Below, in pieces: positions 7,834 to 16,859 of a stretch of DNA of 50,432 bases. Positions within the stretch are counted from its first letter, which is position 1. Each line of letters starts with the position of its first letter. Location of the stretch: contig CAYURD010000018.1 in assembly GCA_964446865.1 (NCBI GenBank), forward strand, positions 1 through 50,432, written 5' to 3'. Origin of the DNA: Glaciecola sp964446865. Its GTDB lineage: Bacteria > Pseudomonadota > Gammaproteobacteria > Enterobacterales > Alteromonadaceae. Both the position numbers and the translations under genes were made by a program. A model generated the notes under the pieces. The model was not told the DNA's origin. It saw only the letters and a list, made by a program, of their open reading frames with translations, and made no database searches.

Positions 7834-8361
7834 TTAGATTTCGATATCTGGTTCACCGCTGTTCTTATTTGTATGGCGCGCTAGCACAAAGAGATAATCT
7901 GATAGGCGATTAATATATGCTAGAGCAATGTCGTTAACCTCATGCGATTTAGACACCGAGACTAGATTACGTTCTGCACGTCTATTGATGGTTCTGGTAA
8001 CATGTATTTGTGAAGCTAGAATTGTACCGCCGGGCAAAATAAAACTTGTTTGTGGTGGTAGTTCGGCTTGCATGTTGTCGATGGCGATTTCTAGTTTGTT
8101 GACGGCCTCAGTCGTTAATTTATCGGTATCAGATAGCGCAAAACCAATATCAAAGATGTCTTTTTGGATACCTTGTAAAAAGCTGACAGTTTCAACTTTT
8201 TGCATGAGGTCAAATTGCGCAGCCAGTAAACCCAGATGAGAATTCAATTCATCTAAGGTGCCATAGCAGTCCAGTAAAGTATCGTCTTTATCAACCCTAA
8301 TGACTGTTTTTGTATAAATTGCACTTGTGCCCTTATCACCCTGTTTTGTATAAATCTTCAC
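7834..8361 (-). CDS. PduO-type ATP:cob(I)alamin adenosyltransferase
   Basis: 175 residues. This family transfers the adenosyl group of ATP to cob(I)alamin, making coenzyme B12 for enzymes such as methylmalonyl-CoA mutase. The N-terminal ATP-binding motif is TKQGDKGTS; the second motif is TRTINRRAERNLVSV, with the conserved arginines; and NRLSDYLFVLAR is near the C-terminus. All belong to the PduO/MMAB family rather than to CobA/BtuR. The start is GTG. The S45 acylase gene begins 18 bases downstream on the same strand, so the two may be co-transcribed, but the functions look unrelated. No B12 synthesis or B12-dependent enzyme gene is in the window. Confidence 0.92.
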   Translation of the reverse strand: MKIYTKQGDKGTSAIYTKTVIRVDKDDTLLDCYGTLDELNSHLGLLAAQFDLMQKVETVSFLQGIQKDIFDIGFALSDTDKLTTEAVNKLEIAIDNMQAELPPQTSFILPGGTILASQIHVTRTINRRAERNLVSVSKSHEVNDIALAYINRLSDYLFVLARHTNKNSGEPDIEI

Positions 8362-8413
8362 GCTACTTTAATCTCTAATTATGTTGTTATTTGTTTATAC
8401 TAAAATTTATCCA

Positions 8414-9886
8414 TTAAAGATTTTGGGTTTCATTTGGTTGAGGCGGTGTGAAACGCTCTAATCGAACAATAATGCCAAACGCAGGATGATCAAAATAATG
8501 TATTTGTTTGCTAATAATGCGTCGCCTTTGTTTAGATGAGTATGTCTGTAATGATGCTAAACCATTTTCGTCCAAGGCTAAACGATGATGGGCAAATTCA
8601 CTTTCAATATGAAGGTAGGGGACTTGGTTAACGTAATCAAGATAGACTTTAAATTTACCGTCCAGCTCATATTCTTCTCTTTGTGATACTGCTATATCCT
8701 CTTCGTCTATTTTCGTCGATTCAAGTGATAGCCAGTCAACAGGCTCGTCTTTAGAAATTGCCGATTGTAAGCTGGCGAACAAGGAGGTGCTGTTATCTTC
8801 TATGGTTTGCGCTTGCTTTGAGAAATACTGTTGATTCCATTGCTGGAAACTCTCTTCATCAATAGGCGCGTCGCCTTCAACTTTTTGATCGCCAATCGAT
8901 AATAACTTACCTGCTTTAACTCGAAAAAACTCAGCGTTTTCTGCCCCAAACACAACGTTATGACGCCAAGCTGTATACAGCAAAGGTTTTATATCGCGTT
9001 GCCGAAACACACTTTTTGCATAATCTTGTAAGGCGATATCTGCATCGCTTATTAGCTGTGATTGACCATTAAAAAACGGAGTGCTTGCAAATAAGGTTTT
9101 TGGCATTTGTGCCAGCACAGGTTGTTTGAGTAGAGTCGAAGCGTCATTATTAGCAATACACTCGAGTCGTTGTGAGAGCGCTAAATTTTTGTAGAACCTG
9201 TTGATTTTTTTAACTTTTTCTTCAATACGTTGTAGCGTCTCATATCTTGTTTCAACAGGCGTAAAGGTGGCAGTAGAACCTTCTACTCTTTCTAACCCGA
9301 AATTTTTTACTGAAGTATTTTCAGAACTTACTAATTGAGGGGCTTGCCTCTCTTTCCCCACGTATTGTAAAGGGAGAGTGTGCGTATTTAGCACCTTTTG
9401 GAGTAATGTTCGCGCAGACAAAGTACTTTCTGTTGATTCAGCAGCAGGCAAATCATCAATGTCTGTGGTTTCATTATTAGGGTTATTTGCTTCAGCTTCA
9501 TCATTACTAACCACCATATTATCAGTTCGCTCAAAGCTGAGATCTACCGACTCGAAGGACGAATAGACAGCATCACAGACAGGATAGTGAATATCGAATC
9601 TGGGTCTTTGCCGAAGTGCAGAAACTTCTAGTAATGGATGGCTGTTTGCATAATCAATTGAAAACTCACTGGCTAAAAAGTCTTCAGTGTTACTGGGTGA
9701 CATGACTCTCGAAAATGCAATTAACTCTATATTAAACCACCACTGTTGTTCATCGCTGGTTTGGCTAAAGCTTGCTTTGATAGACGATAAATACAGCACT
9801 AAAACCAATATGGATATCGGCAATAGCAAGCGTCCATTTGCCGAGCGATATGAAACACTGATTTGTTTTGCTAAAAAGTTACGCAT
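8414..9886 (-). CDS. csiV: CsiV-like cell-wall/cell-shape protein
   Basis: 490 residues from the chosen start. CsiV is a periplasmic protein known from Vibrio cholerae that binds peptidoglycan and is needed for LpoA-dependent activity of PBP1a. An N-terminal membrane or signal segment (about residues 17-38) is followed by QQWWFNIELIAFSR, the usual beginning of the family. The C-terminus has RRRIISKQIHYFDHPAFGIIVRLERF, the most conserved block. The middle (about 110-190) is acidic and low in complexity, and makes the protein longer than I would expect for CsiV. I chose the ATG at 9886 because an AAAGGAGAG site precedes it and its codon overlaps the mfd stop (TTATGCGTAA), which suggests translational coupling. 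A longer frame from 9988 would overlap mfd by 110 bases. Confidence 0.8.
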   Translation of the reverse strand: MRNFLAKQISVSYRSANGRLLLPISILVLVLYLSSIKASFSQTSDEQQWWFNIELIAFSRVMSPSNTEDFLASEFSIDYANSHPLLEVSALRQRPRFDIHYPVCDAVYSSFESVDLSFERTDNMVVSNDEAEANNPNNETTDIDDLPAAESTESTLSARTLLQKVLNTHTLPLQYVGKERQAPQLVSSENTSVKNFGLERVEGSTATFTPVETRYETLQRIEEKVKKINRFYKNLALSQRLECIANNDASTLLKQPVLAQMPKTLFASTPFFNGQSQLISDADIALQDYAKSVFRQRDIKPLLYTAWRHNVVFGAENAEFFRVKAGKLLSIGDQKVEGDAPIDEESFQQWNQQYFSKQAQTIEDNSTSLFASLQSAISKDEPVDWLSLESTKIDEEDIAVSQREEYELDGKFKVYLDYVNQVPYLHIESEFAHHRLALDENGLASLQTYSSKQRRRIISKQIHYFDHPAFGIIVRLERFTPPQPNETQNL

Positions 9887-12800
9887 AACTCTCCTTTGCC
9901 AGTAAATCCAATAGTTTAAGAACATGTTCCAATCGTTCTTGGTTAGGTGCTGTTTTATGCATAAAGCGGATGCGAGTGGGGCCGTCAAACTTCAATTTTT
10001 TAGGTTGTTTTTGTATTAATTGAATTAGATACCCAGGGTCCACTTTTGCTGTCTGATCAAATTCAATAGTACCACCAAGTTCGGTAGCTTCAATTTTATT
10101 TATCCCCATTTCAGCTGCTTTTAATTTGGCGAGTGATTGTTGCACCAAATTTTTTGCAGCCTGTGGTAACAAACCAAAGCGGTCAATGAGTTCAATTTGA
10201 AAATCATCAATTTGTTCAGGGTTTTTGCAATTCGCGAGTTTTTTGTACATGCCAAGGCGCATATTGACGTCGCCAATGTAGTCATCGGGTAGTAAAGCGG
10301 GGATGCGCAAATCTACTTCGGTTTGCTTGCCTAAGGTGTCTGTTAAGCTTGGTTCGCGCCCTTCTTTAAGTGCCTCAACGGCAGATTCAAGCATTTCCAT
10401 GTATAGATTAAAACCAACGGCGTTTATTTGGCCAGACTGATCATCGCCTAGTAACTCACCAGCACCTCTTATTTCAAGGTCATGGGTAGCCAGCGCAAAG
10501 CCTGCGCCAAGATCTTCCAATGAAGCAATTGCTTCTAAGCGTTTGCTAGCGTCTTTGGTCATTCTTCTAGGGTGAGGCGTTAAAAGGTATGCATAAGCTT
10601 GATGATGAGAGCGTCCAACGCGACCTCTTAATTGGTGAAGTTGGGCAAGGCCAAGATGATCAGCTCTGTCTATAATAATAGTGTTAGCGCTTGCCACGTC
10701 AATGCCGGTTTCGATAATTGTTGAGCACACCAATACATTATAACGTTGGTGATAAAAGTCGTTCATCACGTTTTCGAGTTCTCTTTCTCGCATTTGTCCA
10801 TGTCCTATGGCAATACGAGCTTCAGGCACTATCTCGGCTATTTCAGCAGCGGTTTTTTCAATGGTCTTTACTTCATTATGTAAAAAGTACACTTGTCCGC
10901 CACGCAAAATTTCACGCATGATCGCTTCTCTAATAATGTCGGTGTGGCGCTGCTGGACAAAGGTTTTTACCGCCAGTCTTTTTGCGGGAGGAGTGGCAAT
11001 AATCGATAAGTCGCGCATACCGCTTAAGGCCATATTCAATGTACGAGGAATAGGGGTTGCGGTTAGGGTAAGAATATCAACATCGGCGCGCAAGGCTTTA
11101 AATTTTTCTTTTTGTCGCACACCAAAGCGGTGTTCTTCATCAATTATCACTAGGCCCAAGTCTTTATATTTCACATCGTCTTGTAAGAGCTTATGCGTGC
11201 CAACAATGATGTCAACTTTACCTGCTTCGAGCTCCTGCAAAACAACTTTTTGTTCTTTTGCAGAAACAAATCTTGATACAACCTCAATTGAAAAAGGAAA
11301 TTGTGAAAATCGGTTTTTGAAATTTTCATAGTGCTGTTGTGCCAACAAGGTGGTTGGCACCAATATTGCGACTTGCTTGCCATGCATGGCGCTAATGTAT
11401 GCTGCTCTCATGGCAACCTCTGTTTTACCAAAGCCAACATCACCACATACCAACCTGTCCATGGCGTTTTTGCTGCCCATGTCTTGCAAGACAGCATTAA
11501 TTGCGGTTTCTTGGTCGGCGGTTTCATTAAACGGAAAGCTATCGGCAAAGCGCTGGTATTCGTGCCAATCTATGGGGTATGCAAAGCCAGGCTTAGCTGC
11601 ACGCTTCGCGTAAATATCGAGTAAGTGTGCGGCGACGTCCCTTACTTTTTCTGCGGCTCTTTGTTTGGCTTTTGACCATGTATCATTGCCAAGCAAGTGA
11701 AGCGGGGCATTTTCAGCTTCGCCTCCGCTGTAGCGACTGATTAGGTGTAAGGAGGCTACTGGTACATATAATTTTGCTTGTTTTGCATATTCGATGCATA
11801 GATATTCGGTGTCAAGTCCGCCTGCATTTAAGGTGCTAAGCCCAATAAAGCGACCCACGCCATGTTCATAGTGCACAACAGGCGAACCTTCTGATAGTTC
11901 AGCTAAGTTGCGTATTATGGCGCTTTCATCTACGTTTGTGCCTTTGTTACGTTTTTTACGCCGGCTAACTTTATGACCTAGAAGTTGTTTTTCGGTGACG
12001 ACAAGTAGACCATTTGTTTTAGCGTCAAAGTCAAAACTGTCTTCCACTTGGCCAACAACAATGCTAATAACTTTTTTGCTTTGTAATGCTTCGTCAAAAT
12101 GTGCGGCGGACTCGACAGAAATATCAGCCTTAGCCAAAATGTTGATAAGGCTTTCTCTGTGACCATTTGATTCCGCGACAAAAATAACTTTTTTGTTATT
12201 TTCTTTTGCCTTTTTGATTTCTGCCTGAATGGCTGAATATGGGTTTGTCGCTAGGGTATCGATGCCAATGTTAGTGAGTGTTTTTAGTGCAAAAGGCACT
12301 TGGCTCGCGCTTTTTGATAAGCTCTCAGACGTGATTTTAACACTTGGCCATTGTTTGAGTTCGTTGTAAAGCTCTTGTTGACTTAAAAATAACTGCTGAG
12401 GTTTAAGCAGCGGTCTAGCCAAATTAAATTGATACTGCTCGTGTCTATTTTGCAAATCTAGCCAAAAACGTTCGCATGCCGTATCGAGTTCATCAGTAAA
12501 TGCAAAGACTGAATCTTCGTGTAAATAATCAAATAGACTGGCTGTTTTTTCAAAAAATAGCGGCAGGTAATATTCAATCCCACCTGGCATTGTGTTTTTA
12601 CTTACCTGATAAAGCACTGATTCTTGTTGATTGCTATTTGCTGAAGGAAAAAGCTCAAGATAACGCTTTCGAAAGCCGGCAAGCGCTTCTTTGTCAGTCG
12701 GAAACTCTCTAGCCGGTAACAAACGAATGCTGTCAACTTGGTCTAAGCTACGCTGAGTCGATGGGTCGAAATAGCGGATAGAATCGATTTCGTCGTCAAA

Positions 12801-13376
12801 CAAGTCAATTCTAAAAGGGCGATCGCTTCCCATCGGAAACAAATCAATAATGGAGCCACGAACACTAAATTCACTATGCGACATTACCTGTCCAACATGC
12901 AGGTAACCAGACTTCTCAAGGCTTCTTCTAAAACTTGTTGGGTCAAGCGTTTGATTTTTTTCTAAATATAAAAGATGTTGCCCTACATAATCGACGGGTG
13001 CAACGCGCTGGAGCATTGTGCTGATGGGGACTAAATATATACCCGCTTGTTTTTTACTCAAAAGGTAGAGAGTTTCTAAACGTTTTGAAATGATGTCCTG
13101 ATGAGGTGAAAAATGATCGTAGGGTAAGGTCTCGTAATGAGGGAAAAGATTTACCTGAACGGGTTCATCGCTTGAATAAAAACGTATTTCTTTTTCTAAT
13201 TGATACGCTTGTGCCGTATCGACCGTGATGACGATTATTGGGCCATTATGTGCTTGTGCCGCTTTAGCCAACATAAGTGATTTGGCACTACCATGAACAT
13301 TTGTCCATTTGATTTTGTCGGTGATCGAACGTGCTTGTTTTGTTTTTGGGAGTCGAGGCGTAATTAGTGACGACAT
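9879..13376 (-). CDS. mfd: transcription-repair coupling factor Mfd
   Basis: 1165 residues (E. coli 1148). Mfd is a DNA translocase that removes RNA polymerase stalled at lesions and recruits UvrA. In order: a UvrB-like N-terminal module (about 1-350), the RNA-polymerase interaction domain of the CarD type (about 495-590, starting EGSPVVHYEHGVGRFIGL), and the RecG-like motor with Walker A GDVGFGKT (645-652), the DEEH box (746-749), TATPIPRTL and QLRGRVGRS. The C-terminal TRCF domain follows. It shares an 8-base overlap with csiV and lies 18 bases downstream of a PilZ-like gene on the same strand. Confidence 0.98.
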   Translation of the reverse strand: MSSLITPRLPKTKQARSITDKIKWTNVHGSAKSLMLAKAAQAHNGPIIVITVDTAQAYQLEKEIRFYSSDEPVQVNLFPHYETLPYDHFSPHQDIISKRLETLYLLSKKQAGIYLVPISTMLQRVAPVDYVGQHLLYLEKNQTLDPTSFRRSLEKSGYLHVGQVMSHSEFSVRGSIIDLFPMGSDRPFRIDLFDDEIDSIRYFDPSTQRSLDQVDSIRLLPAREFPTDKEALAGFRKRYLELFPSANSNQQESVLYQVSKNTMPGGIEYYLPLFFEKTASLFDYLHEDSVFAFTDELDTACERFWLDLQNRHEQYQFNLARPLLKPQQLFLSQQELYNELKQWPSVKITSESLSKSASQVPFALKTLTNIGIDTLATNPYSAIQAEIKKAKENNKKVIFVAESNGHRESLINILAKADISVESAAHFDEALQSKKVISIVVGQVEDSFDFDAKTNGLLVVTEKQLLGHKVSRRKKRNKGTNVDESAIIRNLAELSEGSPVVHYEHGVGRFIGLSTLNAGGLDTEYLCIEYAKQAKLYVPVASLHLISRYSGGEAENAPLHLLGNDTWSKAKQRAAEKVRDVAAHLLDIYAKRAAKPGFAYPIDWHEYQRFADSFPFNETADQETAINAVLQDMGSKNAMDRLVCGDVGFGKTEVAMRAAYISAMHGKQVAILVPTTLLAQQHYENFKNRFSQFPFSIEVVSRFVSAKEQKVVLQELEAGKVDIIVGTHKLLQDDVKYKDLGLVIIDEEHRFGVRQKEKFKALRADVDILTLTATPIPRTLNMALSGMRDLSIIATPPAKRLAVKTFVQQRHTDIIREAIMREILRGGQVYFLHNEVKTIEKTAAEIAEIVPEARIAIGHGQMRERELENVMNDFYHQRYNVLVCSTIIETGIDVASANTIIIDRADHLGLAQLHQLRGRVGRSHHQAYAYLLTPHPRRMTKDASKRLEAIASLEDLGAGFALATHDLEIRGAGELLGDDQSGQINAVGFNLYMEMLESAVEALKEGREPSLTDTLGKQTEVDLRIPALLPDDYIGDVNMRLGMYKKLANCKNPEQIDDFQIELIDRFGLLPQAAKNLVQQSLAKLKAAEMGINKIEATELGGTIEFDQTAKVDPGYLIQLIQKQPKKLKFDGPTRIRFMHKTAPNQERLEHVLKLLDLLAKESYA

Positions 13377-13394
13377 GTTTTACAAATTACTCTT

Positions 13395-13982
13395 TTAGGT
13401 AGTGTGTTGATTCTTTTTTGCTCGCAAGGAAGCGGTTTGTAGATGTAGGCTCGCCCTAACTAGCAATTCTTGATCTTGCTCACGTATGTGAGTAAATATA
13501 TAACTCACCTGAAAAGCGCCTTCATGCTCATGACAATCAATCGCTTCTGCAAAGCAATATGTGGCTGATGCTTCACTTTCTAGAAATAGTTTAACCGCTC
13601 TACGTGCGCCAAGTTCTACCGCTTTGTCATGCTGAACAATAATACCACCGCCACCAAACTTTAAGGCATTGCAACGATACTCTTCTTGGTCTTGCTGCTG
13701 CAATATATATGACATCATCAAGTCGATTTTTTGCGCTTGAAATTGCAAAAACGATACTAAATCATTGAGCTTTTCACCTAAGCCTCTAAGTGGTTTTAGG
13801 GCTTGGGCTTGTACTTCAGACATTTCGCCCGCTATTTTAAATGCATATGGCATATTTTTTTCAAAGCTATCAATATCATATTCGCATTGTTCGGCGTTTA
13901 GGGGCAAAACATTCGCTTTGATTGTGTGTTGAATTTGATAAAAAGCATTAAATTGTTCGCGTTTTTCTTCAATAGTAAACAA
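13395..13982 (-). CDS. PilZ-like protein upstream of mfd
   Basis: 195 residues, soluble, no signal peptide. The C-terminal half (about 100-185) has the FGGGGI turn, an alternating strand pattern and an Arg-rich tail (RASLHLQTASLRAKKN), as in PilZ-type c-di-GMP-binding proteins found beside mfd in related bacteria. The first half is helical. The canonical RxxxR motif is not obvious, so c-di-GMP binding is uncertain. No ATG or GTG fits near the N-terminus; the best start is TTG at 13982. It is divergent from lolC (92 bases apart). Confidence 0.6.
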   Translation of the reverse strand: MFTIEEKREQFNAFYQIQHTIKANVLPLNAEQCEYDIDSFEKNMPYAFKIAGEMSEVQAQALKPLRGLGEKLNDLVSFLQFQAQKIDLMMSYILQQQDQEEYRCNALKFGGGGIIVQHDKAVELGARRAVKLFLESEASATYCFAEAIDCHEHEGAFQVSYIFTHIREQDQELLVRASLHLQTASLRAKKNQHTT

Positions 13983-14074
13983 ATTATCAATCGCTCGGTT
14001 CTATACATGATGGGCTAAATGATAGTAAACTTAAGGGCAAATAACACCCATTTTATTTAGGTACAATCGTTTAG

Positions 14075-15271
14075 ATGTCAATTTCTGCTTTTATCGCACT
14101 GCGCTATGCTAAATCTGGCACAAAACAGAGTTTTATTGCGTTTATTAATCGCTTTTCTATTATTGGGATCACTTTGGGGATTACCGCGTTAATTATCGTA
14201 TTGTCGGTCATGAATGGTCTAGAAGGGCAGTTGAAACAACGAATTCTTGGTATCTTACCGCACATTGTTATTGATAGTGCAGAGCCTATTGATTTCCCTG
14301 AAGACTTAACACCCCTCATCAAAGCACAAGTACCCTATGCGCAGCGCGAGATAATCGCTCAATCACGAAGTCAAGTCGCGCCGCTTTTTTTGCAAGGCAC
14401 GAGCACTGTTCAAGCAAAGCCATTTTCAATTGTCGCACAAACAATTGTGAGTGGTGAATGGGAAGCGATGCAATCAGGAAGCTTTAATGTAGCGATTAGT
14501 CGTATTTTGGCAAGGCAGTTAAATGTAGAAATTGGTCAACAACTCAGAGTGATAAGCACCAACGCAAGTATCTATTCGCCTTTAGGGCGTATTCCCAGTC
14601 AGCGGTTAGTGACCATTTCGACTATTTTCGACGTAAATTCTGAAACCGATGATAAGGTTATGCTGATTCACCTTGATGATCTTGCAAGACTCTCACGTAT
14701 GCGAACCGAGAATATTCAGCAACAGCGTGTGTACTTAAATGATGCCTTTGATTATTACCGTATTGTTGATTATCTCGATAGTCAGGGGATAAATTCAAGC
14801 AATTGGAGAGTGAGGCAAGGGCCTTTGTTTGACGCGGTAAAAATGGAAAAGAACATGATGTCTTTAATGCTGCTATTGGTCATTATTGTCGCAGCATTTA
14901 ATGTTGTCTCGGCGTTGGTCATGGTCGCTTCTGAAAAAAAATCAGATATCGCTATTTTACAAACCCAAGGTATGCTGCCCCAACAGATCATGAACATATT
15001 CTTATTAAATGGTATATTCAACGGCCTTAAAGGCGTTGTTGCTGGTTTAGTGTTGGGCTTGTTAGGGTGTACGTATTTAAATGACTTTTTACGCATGGCA
15101 GGTTCTAATTTAGCCTTTGGCCCAAATGGCACTGGCTTGCCAATAGATGTACAATATCCGCAATTAGGCTTTATCGCAATCGCATCAATATTGTTATGTT
15201 TGATCGCGAGTTGGTACCCAGCAAAAAAGGCTCAGGCAATAACGCCCGCGAATAGTTTACGCTACGAATAA
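14075..15271 (+). CDS. lolC: LolC-type lipoprotein-releasing ABC permease
   Basis: 398 residues (E. coli LolC 399). LolC with LolE and the ATPase LolD extracts outer-membrane lipoproteins from the inner membrane and passes them to LolA. One membrane segment near residues 27-48 (ITLGITALIIVLSVMNG) is followed by a large periplasmic domain (about 50-260) and three C-terminal segments. The coupling helix SEKKSDIAILQTQGM and the ending SLRYE are close to LolC, more so than to LolE. The unusual point is context: lolD and lolE, which normally follow at once, are absent, and the next gene is a phosphoribosyltransferase. They may lie elsewhere, or this may be a single-permease (LolF-like) arrangement. 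Confidence 0.85.
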   Translation: MSISAFIALRYAKSGTKQSFIAFINRFSIIGITLGITALIIVLSVMNGLEGQLKQRILGILPHIVIDSAEPIDFPEDLTPLIKAQVPYAQREIIAQSRSQVAPLFLQGTSTVQAKPFSIVAQTIVSGEWEAMQSGSFNVAISRILARQLNVEIGQQLRVISTNASIYSPLGRIPSQRLVTISTIFDVNSETDDKVMLIHLDDLARLSRMRTENIQQQRVYLNDAFDYYRIVDYLDSQGINSSNWRVRQGPLFDAVKMEKNMMSLMLLLVIIVAAFNVVSALVMVASEKKSDIAILQTQGMLPQQIMNIFLLNGIFNGLKGVVAGLVLGLLGCTYLNDFLRMAGSNLAFGPNGTGLPIDVQYPQLGFIAIASILLCLIASWYPAKKAQAITPANSLRYE

Positions 15272-15302
15272 TCCGCGTTATTATTTGTGACTATTTATAA
15301 AA

Positions 15303-15330
15303 AACAAGTACTTACGAGTACTGCTTGTTA
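15303..15330 (+). terminator. weak hairpin after lolC
   Basis: AGTACT (15307-15312) pairs with AGTACT (15317-15322) around TACG, and the outer AACA/TGTT pairs extend the stem with a three-base bulge. It lies 32 bases after the lolC stop but has no clear T-run, so terminator function is uncertain. Confidence 0.35.
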
Positions 15331-15380
15331 AATAAAACCATTTGGTTATATGGATAAGCAATCAGCAATAGGAAATCAAT

Positions 15381-15947
15381 GTGAGTAAAGTTTACATCAG
15401 TTCGTCGTCGTTATTGCAAGATTCATTTAAGGTCGCTGCGCAAGTATATAAAGATGGATTTAGGCCCGATTTTATCATTGGTATTTGGCGAGGCGGTGCG
15501 CCAATTGGCATTGCTGTGCAAGAGTTTTTTGAGTTTAAGAATGAACCAACTGACCACATTGCTGTGCGCACATCTTCTTACTATGGGATCAATCAACAGT
15601 CTAAAGAAATTAAAGTTCACGGCCTGCATTATTTGGTCGAAAATGCTAACGCTAACGATAAACTGTTGATTGTTGATGATGTGTTTGACTCGGGAAGAAG
15701 CATAGAAGCGTTAATCAACCAAGTGCATACTTTAATGAGATTAAACACCCCTAAAGATATTCGAATTGCCACGCCTTATTTTAAGCCAAAAAATAATAAA
15801 ACAGAGGCTAATTTAGTGCCTGACTACTATATTCATGAAAGTGAAGAATGGCTTGTTTTCCCTCACGAATTGGCGGGTTTGTCTAAAGAAGAGATATTGA
15901 GCGGTAAAACAGAGTTGGGCGATATTTCAGACTTGTTATTTGACTAA
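15381..15947 (+). CDS. purine-type phosphoribosyltransferase
   Basis: 188 residues with the type I phosphoribosyltransferase fold. The PRPP-binding motif LLIVDDVFDSGRSI is at 95-108, with the two acidic residues Asp99 and Asp100. The early loop GIWRGGAPIG (34-43) binds pyrophosphate. Such enzymes join a nucleobase to PRPP in purine salvage; a hypoxanthine or xanthine substrate is plausible but cannot be fixed from sequence. The start is GTG at 15381, preceded by AGGAAATC. The gene is convergent with the CbiM-like gene, 18 bases apart. It has no evident link with lolC upstream. Confidence 0.82.
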   Translation: MSKVYISSSSLLQDSFKVAAQVYKDGFRPDFIIGIWRGGAPIGIAVQEFFEFKNEPTDHIAVRTSSYYGINQQSKEIKVHGLHYLVENANANDKLLIVDDVFDSGRSIEALINQVHTLMRLNTPKDIRIATPYFKPKNNKTEANLVPDYYIHESEEWLVFPHELAGLSKEEILSGKTELGDISDLLFD

Positions 15948-15965
15948 CTTTGAATGAGTCGCGCT

Positions 15966-16610
15966 TTACTTATCGTCGATGTAAAATTTATCTTGGAAGG
16001 TAGATATCAAGTCTGGCTTGTAAACGACTAAACAAGTTACGCTAAATCCATTAAAAAAGGCTTCTGGGAATACCATCAAAAGAGTGAATACTGTGTAGTT
16101 GTCTCGAATGTCATCCATGGGATAAACACCGTCAAGGTAATAGTATGCGCTGAGTGCTAACATTTTGGCACCAATAGCAAACGCGCCAGGGAAAAATCCA
16201 CACACAAATATATAAGTAAAAGGTTGACGCGGCAAGTGATGAAATGACAGCGAAAAAATGCTGTAGGTGATAAGAATAGGTAAAAAAACGCCAAGCAAAG
16301 CATTTACGCCAAACATTGACCAAGCTTCATGACCAATGATTGTTGATACAAATAGTACCACAGTGCCTGCGAGTATAGCCCACCTAAAGCCAAGAACTAG
16401 CGTAAGTGTTGTCAGCCATAAAAAGTGAATGACTAAGCCATCGTAAATACTGACTCTGAAAAACCACAAAATAGACACTAAGGCTATAGAGCCAAACACC
16501 ATATGCTGCCACTTCTTATCGCTTAATATCCGCGAAAAATCGGTCCTTTTTGCGATGGCAAAAAGGCATATACTCGCGAGTAAAAGTGAAACGATTTGAA
16601 AACTAGTCAT
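15966..16610 (-). CDS. CbiM-like multi-pass membrane protein
   Basis: 214 residues with about six or seven hydrophobic segments and almost no soluble domain. The layout resembles the energy-coupling-factor permease family of CbiM (cobalt/nickel uptake): a short N-terminal helix, IHFLWLTTLTLVLGFRWAILAG in the middle and WSMFGVNALLGVFLPILITY. The N-terminal HIPDG metal-binding start of true CbiM is missing. No CbiN, CbiQ or CbiO gene lies beside it. It may therefore be a solitary transporter or a membrane protein that has lost metal transport. Its start is ATG at 16610; the upstream 249 bases are shared with the divergent csdA-csdE gene. Confidence 0.6.
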   Translation of the reverse strand: MTSFQIVSLLLASICLFAIAKRTDFSRILSDKKWQHMVFGSIALVSILWFFRVSIYDGLVIHFLWLTTLTLVLGFRWAILAGTVVLFVSTIIGHEAWSMFGVNALLGVFLPILITYSIFSLSFHHLPRQPFTYIFVCGFFPGAFAIGAKMLALSAYYYLDGVYPMDDIRDNYTVFTLLMVFPEAFFNGFSVTCLVVYKPDLISTFQDKFYIDDK

Positions 16611-16760
16611 AAGGTATTATCTGGATAGAAGTGTTGAATTCTTTACAAGCATTATTTAATAGTATCAAACAACACCAGAAGAGTGCTATGAGCAAAGTAT
16701 AAAAGTTCCAGATGAATGGCAAACATGATGCACAATTGTGATAAAAGCCTAGCAAACTGA

Positions 16761-16766
16761 TATAAT
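16761..16766 (+). promoter_or_regulatory. candidate -10 box for csdA-csdE
   Basis: A perfect TATAAT lies 93 bases upstream of the start. TTGTGA at 16736-16741 is the best -35 candidate, but the 19-base spacer is long. Confidence 0.4.
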
Positions 16767-16780
16767 TTAGCGATAGGTTT

Positions 16781-16803
16781 GTTGCAAGTACTCTACTTAC
16801 AAC
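16781..16803. promoter_or_regulatory. inverted repeat downstream of csdA-csdE -10
   Basis: GTTGCAAGTA (16781-16790) and TACTTACAAC (16794-16803) are reverse complements except for one position, with a CTC centre. It lies about 15 bases after the TATAAT, between the probable transcript start and the coding start. It could be an operator or an mRNA hairpin; no regulator is identified. Confidence 0.4.
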
Positions 16804-16859
16804 ATTAGGTGTTTTAGGTACTACTTCAAACAAACGAGTTAGCGAGGTCAATCGTTTCC

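Noticed and set aside
9887..9988. Longer csiV start at 9988
   Set aside because: It would overlap mfd by 110 bases and lacks a ribosome-binding site; the ATG at 9886 has AAAGGAGAG and a signal-type N-terminus.
10807..11331. 174-codon open frame opposite mfd
   Set aside because: It lies wholly inside mfd, is Ser/Cys-rich and has no ribosome-binding site; antisense shadow.
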